Assembly: GCA_963556145.1 (NCBI GenBank)
Contig: OY744470.1
Coordinates: 5,766,001-5,830,000 of the forward strand
DNA: 64,000 nucleotides
Source of the DNA: Hygrocybe punicea
Lineage: Eukaryota; Basidiomycota; Agaricomycetes; Agaricales; Hygrophoraceae
Reading direction: 5' to 3'
Shown here: positions 57,489 to 64,000 of the stretch, piece after piece
How the letters are laid out: the number at the start of each line of letters is the position of its first letter
How positions within the stretch are numbered: the first letter of the stretch is position 1
The notes under the pieces: generated by a model
Database searches by the model: none
What the model was told of the DNA's origin: nothing
The model's input: the letters and a program-made list of their open reading frames with translations, nothing else
Program-made: the position numbers and the translations under genes

Positions 57489-57664
57489 GAGTTGGCCGAA
57501 GCAGATGGATATATTGGCTGGCCATGGAACATGGTTTGGCCGACGGGTCTGGGTATTTTGGCTGGCCATGGAACATGGGTTGGCTGACCGGTCTGGGTAT
57601 GTCGGTTGGCCATGGAACATGGGTTGGCCGACGGCCCTGGGTCTGTCGGTTGGCCATAGAACAG
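57489..57664. repeat. 44-base minisatellite, 4 copies
   Basis: Units contain TTGGCCGAC, TGGGTAT and GGCTGGCCATGGAACAT. It gives periodic open frames on both strands. Confidence 0.85.
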
Positions 57665-58199
57665 TGTTGCCACACATGCAACAGGTGGTTTATATCTGTT
57701 CATTCCAGCATATCTGAACATACCCACCTTACATCTTTGCAATCTTACACATTACATCTTTGCACTCTTACCCACCACTTGCCACGTTCCACCAATTTCG
57801 TACTTGCTCCTCTATCCCTTTGTTCTGGAATTTATCAATATGCACAATTCATCATATTCTACTAATCACATCCTAGGCAAACTTGCAATCCCTTGTGTCA
57901 TCTATTTGTAATCCACATTGCTGTACATCACGTGATTTCTCATCACATCATGTTAAACACGAGGCATTATTCCTTTGTTCCAGACAACGACATCTGCCCT
58001 CATTCTCCTCACTATTTGCCTACATGAAGTCATTGAATTTACTAAGATCCTCGAAGACGGTTATCCTGATTTTAGGAGATCCACTGGTCAAGATCGTATT
58101 CACGTCCTGAAAGGAATCAGGAAACTTTTAAAACAATTGGCACAACAAACCAACACATCATGGCCCCCAAATATGCAAAAGGTCCGTATATTCTAATAC

Positions 58200-59786
58200 T
58201 ACCCTTGAGATCAACCTAATGGCATTATACCATGAATTCAGAAAATTCAAACTTGGTACCAGAATCATTGGTCAAAATTGGAGAGCGACATGGAGGATGC
58301 TCCAAAATATACAAGGAAGTGGAATGCAAGGTTGGTTACCAGAGAAAAAATGACCAAGGAAATCGACGCTAGGACTGTGGAGCTGTCTGGTGAAACCAGA
58401 GGAAAGCCAGGCTACATTAAGTACTATGGCAAAGCCTGGAGTGATATTTACTGTTCCTTGACGGAAGCGAAAAAACAAGAATTTGAAGCTCTTGCAGAGG
58501 GCTGGAACCAGCAAGGTCCATCCCTGGAAGTCAAAAGATGGTACTAATCATCTTCTTTAGCCTGCATGATGCTAATCTTGTACCTTATCCAGCTGAGCAG
58601 CAAAAGATTTTGGTAAGACAGCGATGAAGTTTATGAAGGACATAGATGAGCAGATGGGAGTGAAAATATTTATGTTGGTTGGATATGAAGACGAAGATGG
58701 GACTGTGACCAAAGGAAAGTGTGTTGATTCCTGCTTGGTGTCAATCACATACTTATCTTTACTTCCTGTAAGGTTTGAGACACCGGCCCCAGTACAAAAA
58801 TAATGGGGATGACATTTGGACCAAATGGGATGAACATTTGGGTTCCCTTTTTAATCATGATGGTACGATCAGCCATTGTTCCATATGTCCTATGTAATGT
58901 GTTCCAGAGGAATCCAATGGAGCGGAGACCGACAGTGAAGACAATGATGGCGGTCCAACGACCAGATATGACAAAAGCCTGCCATTCAAGCTTGAGATCG
59001 ATGAGGACAGTTTTCCTATGGTACCCAATGTTACAAATATGTCATTGGTCGACATAAGAAACATGTTTAGATCACTGGTCACCATGTCCTATCGTACGTA
59101 CTTCGGCGTTGGCCAAGCTCACTGTACTCATATTCATATGAAGGTCAGATGTGCAACAACAGCATCGTCACTGTTCCATGGGGCAAAATTGGACAAAATT
59201 GAAACCAATACATGGAGGACATCTACTTTCCCCCTCACATAGAACTAAAGGAACCGTGGAAAATGAAACTCGATGAACTTCGGACCGTCCACCAATTTTG
59301 GTTGCAATGGCAGAAACTCGGTGAAAAACCCTTCCAATTTAAACCGTCCTGAAGACTGACCAGAGAGCACCAAATGCATTCGTGCAAAAAAAGAAGAAGT
59401 TCCATGCTGCTGCCACTTTGGCCAGGACCGATTGTTCGGTGCCGTCAAACTCCAGTAGGGAAACCACATCTATCCCAGCAGAATCGAGCGCTATGGGAGC
59501 CTGTAGATTCAAATCGAATGTTCCACCATTAAAGAAAGTCCACCCCAAGAAGAAAACGCAAAATGCTGCCAATTCCAGCAAGGGCAAGCAAAAAGCAGTC
59601 AGTAGCAAAGAGGGCGATGATAGTTGGAGTGACCAGAGTGCAAGTAGTGGTAGCCTTGATGGGTGTGGTGGTGACAGCGAGATGGATGATAATACATCGA
59701 CGTTAAAGCTTCTGTGGACGAAAAAGAAAATGGAGAGACAAGTGAAGCAAAAGGAGCAAGCAGAATGGTTACTTGCACAGGAATGA
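58200..59786 (+). CDS. Uncharacterised family N, copy 2
   Basis: Paralogue of 13635-14774. Blocks: 'RKWNARLVTREKMTKEIDARTVEL', 'GKPGYIKYYGKAWSDIY', 'KKQEFEALAEGWNQQGP' (exon to about 58545); 'FMKDIDEQMGVKIFMLVGYED' (about 58610-58720); 'FPMVPNVTNMSLVDIRNMFRSLVTMSYR' (59005-59100); 'YFPPHIELKEPWKM'; and a basic tail 'KKVHPKKKTQN' with a Ser/Asp-rich end, stop at 59784-59786. The order is the same as in copy 1. Several stops in exon-like stretches suggest partial decay. Function unknown. Confidence 0.45.
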
Positions 59787-59809
59787 GAGGTGACAACAGA
59801 GTTACAAGA

Positions 59810-60110
59810 AGTACAAGAGCGGGAGAGGTGAGAGGCCCAGATGAGGGAGGCACAAAAGGCCCAGGAGGAGGCCAGGCAGAAACAGGTATGAGAAGCCCAG
59901 GAGAGGTAGGCAAGAGAGGCATGGGAGAGGCAGGAAAGGGAGGCATGAGAGGCTCAGGGGAGGGAGGCATGAGAGGCACGGGAGAGGGAGGCACGAGAGG
60001 CACGGGAGAGGGAGGAAAGGGAGGCATGAGAAGCGTGGGACAGGGAGGAAAAAGAAACACAGGACAGGGATGTTCAACAACAATGACGCCCAGGGAAGTT
60101 GGACAGCTCA
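59810..60110. repeat. GAGAGGCACGGGAGAGGGAG-type minisatellite
   Basis: Irregular units of about 15-33 bases. One frame gives repeated 'GMRGTGEGG'; another continues the preceding frame with 'REAQ.AQEEARQKQ'-like words, so it could be an expanded 3' coding tail of family N copy 2. Confidence 0.7.
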
Positions 60111-60509
60111 AGAAATGCCGGTAAAAATGCCAGGTAAAGCTGTCCTGTTTCAAAGGTGGGGATGCTGCTCACAATTTACATTACCAACAGCGGTCAACCT
60201 TTGCGATGCTCTACACGTCGCAAATAAACTTCATATATTAAACAAATAACAAATATATATATAATATTATGTGTCAAAACATGTCACGTATGCCACAGCC
60301 CCCAACGTGACATAACAACTTGAGACTTATACCTATTAATAGTTTGGTGCTTATGAAGAATACATTCAACATTTTGCAGAGAAGGCAGATAAGGCATTGC
60401 GATGTCAGGAATATACATGAGTAGGAAGCAGTAGGAAGATCCTCCCGGCTATTTACGATGGTGTTTCAGGTCTGTGGAAGGTGTTGGTAAATCTGTGTGA
60501 ATGATGATA

Positions 60510-61256
60510 TCAGTGTGTATACATGCTGATGAGGCAATTTATCATATTTGAGTCTTCCCTCCAATGACGTTTCACAGGGGGTGTGGGGGGATGGGGTGAT
60601 CCAGCGAAATCACTATACACTGCTTCACTGCCAGATAAGATGTCCATTTGATCGTCATCCTCTCCCTTCTCACTGTCCACACTCTGGTCGTTTGACTTCC
60701 CCACCTTCTCAGTTGGTTCCTCCTCCTCTTCGTTCTCCTCCTGTGCCCCATCCCCATCCGCCTCGTCCTCCTCCTCCTGCAGCTCCCCCTCCTCCTGCAG
60801 CTCCCCCTCCTCCCCGCCCTTCTTCTCCTGCTGCTTCCCCTCGTCACTGTCCACATCTTCCTCATTTGACATATCCAGTGGCCTGATCAGACTGTCCTCA
60901 TACCACCAAGCTCCATCATTTGAATTTCCTACCTGCTCAGGTGGATCCTCCTCATCCTCCTCATCCTCCTCATCCAGGCCAGCCACGTCCATTTCTTCTC
61001 CCGCATCTTCCCCAGCCACATTGGCTGAATTTCCCACCGTTACAGGTGGATCCTCTTCCCTCTCAGCATCGACAGCCATGTCGTTTGAACATCCAACCAT
61101 TGGAGGTGGATCCTGGTTCTCCTCGATTGCCACGTCCTCCACACCTGCATCCACTGAATTTCCCACCTTCCTAAATGGATCATCTGCCTCTTCCTCACCA
61201 TCGGTGGCCTTCCCTTTGTCATGCTCATTGTCTTTCCCCTTGTCCCGTGTATCCAT
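60510..61256 (-). CDS. Acidic repeat protein, 248 residues
   Basis: Starts ATG at 61256. Very rich in Glu/Asp, with at least four spaced copies of a '[D/E]xPxxxVGNSND' unit (for example DPFRKVGNSVD, DPPVTVGNSAN, DPPEQVGNSND, EPTEKVGKSND). No known domain. It lies directly behind an LTR-like sequence at 61283-61425 in the same (minus) sense, so it may be the inner frame of a further E-family element lacking its second LTR, or a host gene with an LTR in its 5' region. Confidence 0.4.
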   Translation of the reverse strand: MDTRDKGKDNEHDKGKATDGEEEADDPFRKVGNSVDAGVEDVAIEENQDPPPMVGCSNDMAVDAEREEDPPVTVGNSANVAGEDAGEEMDVAGLDEEDEEDEEDPPEQVGNSNDGAWWYEDSLIRPLDMSNEEDVDSDEGKQQEKKGGEEGELQEEGELQEEEDEADGDGAQEENEEEEEPTEKVGKSNDQSVDSEKGEDDDQMDILSGSEAVYSDFAGSPHPPTPPVKRHWREDSNMINCLISMYTH

Positions 61257-61282
61257 GTTATCCTGTACCTCACCTTCACCGG

Positions 61283-61425
61283 TGGAGTGGGCAGGGGGTG
61301 CCCACTTAGGGTGTCATGGGTGCATCATGGTGGGATAAGCTGAGTCTCTACTACAGTGTGATCTCTACTAAGTAGTCCTACGAACCGTGGGATCCTACTT
61401 ATATCTCGTATACCACCCCCCCTAC
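61283..61425 (-). repeat. LTR-like sequence related to E1-E3
   Basis: Starts TGGAGTGG, has a palindrome at 61286-61306 (AGTGGGCA, GGGGG, TGCCCACT), CTACTACA and CTACTAAGTAG words, and GAACCGTGGGATCCT, matching E1's GAACCGTGGGAGCCT at the same relative place. The right end is unclear where pol sequence begins. Confidence 0.5.
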
Positions 61426-61429
61426 CAGG

Positions 61430-64000
61430 GACCTAAAAGGAGTCGTCACCAAGAAAAAGTATAAGAAGGTAGCTGATCATATCCACCCAATTTCTACCAC
61501 TCTCCCTGACAAATACCCGATCATACACGAGATCACCGGTGACCCGCTAGCCGATTTACCCATGCTCCCGACTCACCCGCCTGACTTTACACCCGGCACC
61601 CGCTATACCCAGGAACGACATGACGCGATGCCGATGAACCCGGATGGATTCCTGTGGCCTGAGGAGGAGAAACTCGGCCACCATATCATCAAAACGCAAG
61701 AAGCCGCTTTCGCCTGGAACAAATCCGAGAAAGGGCAATTCAACACGGACTACTTCCCGCCGATCCACATTCCCACTGTACCGCACAACCTGTGGGTCCA
61801 TCGCAATATCCCAATCCCACCTGGCATCCTTAACGAAGTCATTGGCATCATCAAAGACAAAATTAATGCCGGTACCTATGAACCCTCGAATTCGTCATAC
61901 CGCTCCCGCTGGTTCTGCGTTTTGAAAAAGGATGGGAAGTCCCTTCGAATCGTCCATGATCTACAGCCGCTTAACGCTGTCACTATCCATGATCCTGCCG
62001 TACCGCCCATGACCGAGCACTTGGCCGAGGCCTTTGGCGGCCACTCTTGCTACGCTTCCTTCGACCTCTTCGTCTCTTTCGACCAACCCCTCGTCCACCC
62101 CTCATCTCGGGACTATATGACATTTCAGTCTCCACTCGGAACACTTCGACTTACGTGGATCGCTATGGGATACACAAATTCCCTGCAGATGTTACACGGT
62201 GACTCCACGTACATCCTCTGTGACGAAATCCCTCATCTTGCTGTTCCATATATGGACGATATTCCCGTCAAAGGGCCTCCAACCCGCTACGAGCAACCCG
62301 ACAGTACCTATGAGACCATACCCGAGAACCCGGCAATCCGACATTTTATTTGGGAGCACTTCCAAGGTGTCAACCGCGTCATCCAGCATTTCCGCTATGT
62401 CAGCGGTACCTTCAACGGCAAGAAACTCGAGTTGTGTCGACCCTCACTCATCATTGTTGGACACTGATGCACATACGAAGGACGAGTAGCCAATGAGTTC
62501 AAAGTGCAGAAGATTCGTGATTGGCCTATACCAACCAACCTCACCAAAGTTTGGGCCTTCCTTGGTATCTGTGGCGTCTTGCGCATTTTTATCAAAGACT
62601 TCTCACTCCACTCCCGACCCCTTGTCCGTCTTACCCGCAAAGGGACACCCTTCAAATTTGGCGAAGAAGAATAGACCACCATCAACTACCTCAAAAACGC
62701 TGTCATCACATTGCCAGCACTACGCGCTATCGATTACATGCGTGAATGGGAAGTGATTCTCGCCGTTGATTCCTCCGTCCTTGGAGTTGGCTTCGTTCTC
62801 ATGCAAATCCGTGCGGACGGAAAGTGCTATCCGAATCGTTTTGGTTCAATATCGTGGAACGAACGTGAAGCCCGATACTCCCAGTCCAAGCTCGAACTTT
62901 ACGGCCTCTTCAGGGCCCTCTGCGCCTACCAGATCTTTGTTATTGGTGTCCGCAATCTCACTGTTGAAGTCGACGCCAAATATATAAAAGGGATGCTCAA
63001 CAACCCTGACATCCAACCCAATGCGACGATCAACCAATGGAAAGCCGGCGTCCTCTTGTTCGATTTCAGACTGGTTCATGTACCCGCTTCCGCACACGGT
63101 GCACCCGACGGACTCTCCAGACGCCCCTGCGCTGCAGAAGACCCTGAGGAGATTGACGACTCCGACGATTGGCTCGACCACTCCTACGGTTTCTTTATGG
63201 AAGTCGTCAACTACCGACCCGTCCCCATGCCGTCTAAGCTGATTGCTGTATGCGGCCGCTGCCGTGCCACAGCCGACCGACTCCACGAGTTACCTGCCGT
63301 CCTCGTCTACACAAATCAGGAAGCCATTTCTGACATACTGCAATCCGATAAAGCCCGTGCGGCCAACGCTCATCTTGCCCTCGTCGAGACCTGGTTACGA
63401 GATCTAACCCGACCCACGAACTTCATGGATGACGAGTACTGTCTGTTCCTGAGATACTCCCTTGAGTTCTTCATCACCGATAACAAGCTTTGGCGCAAAG
63501 ACCGTCACGGAAAACACAAACTCGTCATACCGCCCGACCGTCAGCTTCAATTACTCAAAGATGCTCATGACTCTCTCGGCCATAAAGGCATATTCTCTGT
63601 CCGCGCCCGGCTACTCGACCGTTTCTGGTGGCCCCACCTTGACCACGACATTAAGTGGTACGTCCAGTCTTGCCATCAGTGCCAAGTATGGCAAATGCAT
63701 TATCACCACATTCCACCCACTGTCGCTACACCGGCCTTGCTATTTCGTAAAGCGTATGTCGACACAATGTTTATGCCACGATCCGGCAGCTATCAATACA
63801 TTGTCCAAGCCCGTTGCTCCCTGTCCGCCTACCCCAAGTTCCACATGTTATGCCGCGAGACCGGCTCCACCATTGGCACGTTCTTGTTCGAGGATATCTT
63901 ATGCCGTTGGGGCGCTCTCAAGGAAATCGTTACCGACAACGGCAAAGCCTTCGTAGAAGCTCTTGACTTTCTCACATCCCGCTACGGTATCCGGCACATC
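61430..64000 (+). pseudogene. Second Ty3/Gypsy pol: RT, RNase H, integrase (runs off the end)
   Basis: One reading frame (in phase with the ATG at 61562) spans to the window end, broken only by TGA at 62465-62467 and TAG at 62672-62674. RT motifs: 'CVLKKDGKSLRIVHDLQPLNAV', 'SFDLF' (first Asp) and 'AVPYMDDIPVKG' (YMDD). RNase H: 'ILAVDSSVLGVGFVLM'. Integrase: 'HDSLGHKG' and 'CHQCQ' (HHCC), and 'IVTDNGKAFVEAL'. Gag and protease are missing upstream, where sequence changes abruptly to an LTR-like piece in opposite sense. It is a different lineage from the 36.9-43.9 kb element. Both stops can be explained by C-to-T changes (CGA, CAG). Confidence 0.85.

Noticed and set aside
57092..57742. 216-residue minus-strand protein with repeats
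   Set aside because: It is a translation of the 44-base minisatellite joined to part of repeat X.
61283..64000. Reading the LTR-like piece and the second pol as one autonomous partner of the E family
   Set aside because: The LTR-like piece has the opposite sense to pol, and gag/protease are missing between them, so a simple 5' LTR-pol unit is not supported.

Overview
This window looks like a transposon-laden stretch of a basidiomycete (mushroom-forming fungus) chromosome. The evidence is: short GT-AG introns of about 40-60 bases; a TET/JBP-type 2-oxoglutarate dioxygenase, a DUF6532-like protein and a FunK1-type kinase relative, all families expanded in Agaricomycetes; a Ty3/Gypsy chromovirus; and Helitron debris. 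No tRNA, rRNA or ordinary housekeeping gene was seen. One 200-base assembly gap lies at 7253-7452. All calls come from reading the sequence and translations, without database searches.

Left part (1-20 kb). A TET/JBP-like gene (1-4204) is cut in two by a 2.86 kb LTR element (E1) with identical 155-base LTRs and a 4-base target duplication. A DUF6532-like gene follows (4295-6199). Two more members of the same non-autonomous family lie at 7584-9746 (E2) and 17191-19268 (E3), with a truncated relative next to E3 and a related LTR-like sequence at 61283. E1-E3 share a primer-binding-like site, a polypurine tract, a hairpin beside that tract, and a palindrome at the LTR end. They carry long proline-rich frames but no reverse transcriptase. 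Between them are a degenerate uncharacterised gene (13635-14774), a 44-base minisatellite and rearranged Helitron helicase pieces.

Middle part (20-36 kb). Two inverted, diverged copies of an uncharacterised multi-exon gene (P1, plus strand, broken; P2, minus strand) dominate. The same intron of both copies is filled with palindromic repeats built from CCGAA[G/C]ATAG cores, and related palindromes are scattered around them. LTR-like repeats and a degenerate Helitron Rep region follow.

Centre (36.9-43.9 kb). A structurally complete Ty3/Gypsy chromovirus on the minus strand has apparently identical 556-base LTRs and an AAGAC target duplication. It carries gag, protease-RT-RNase H and integrase-chromodomain frames, with one stop in gag and a frame change before integrase. 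On the opposite strand, between integrase and the 3' LTR, it carries a TATA-driven gene with one intron, encoding a coiled-coil protein with six cysteines in Zn2Cys6-like spacing. Candidate central polypurine tract, self-priming site and -1 frameshift site are visible.

Right part (44-64 kb). A 1840-base inverted repeat pair (43952-45791 and 53139-54978) encloses Helitron and gag remnants, an LTR-like repeat and a FunK1-like kinase pseudogene. Beyond it lie minisatellites, a second copy of the uncharacterised family seen at 13.6 kb, an acidic repeat protein, and a second, unrelated Ty3/Gypsy pol with two nonsense codons that runs off the window end.
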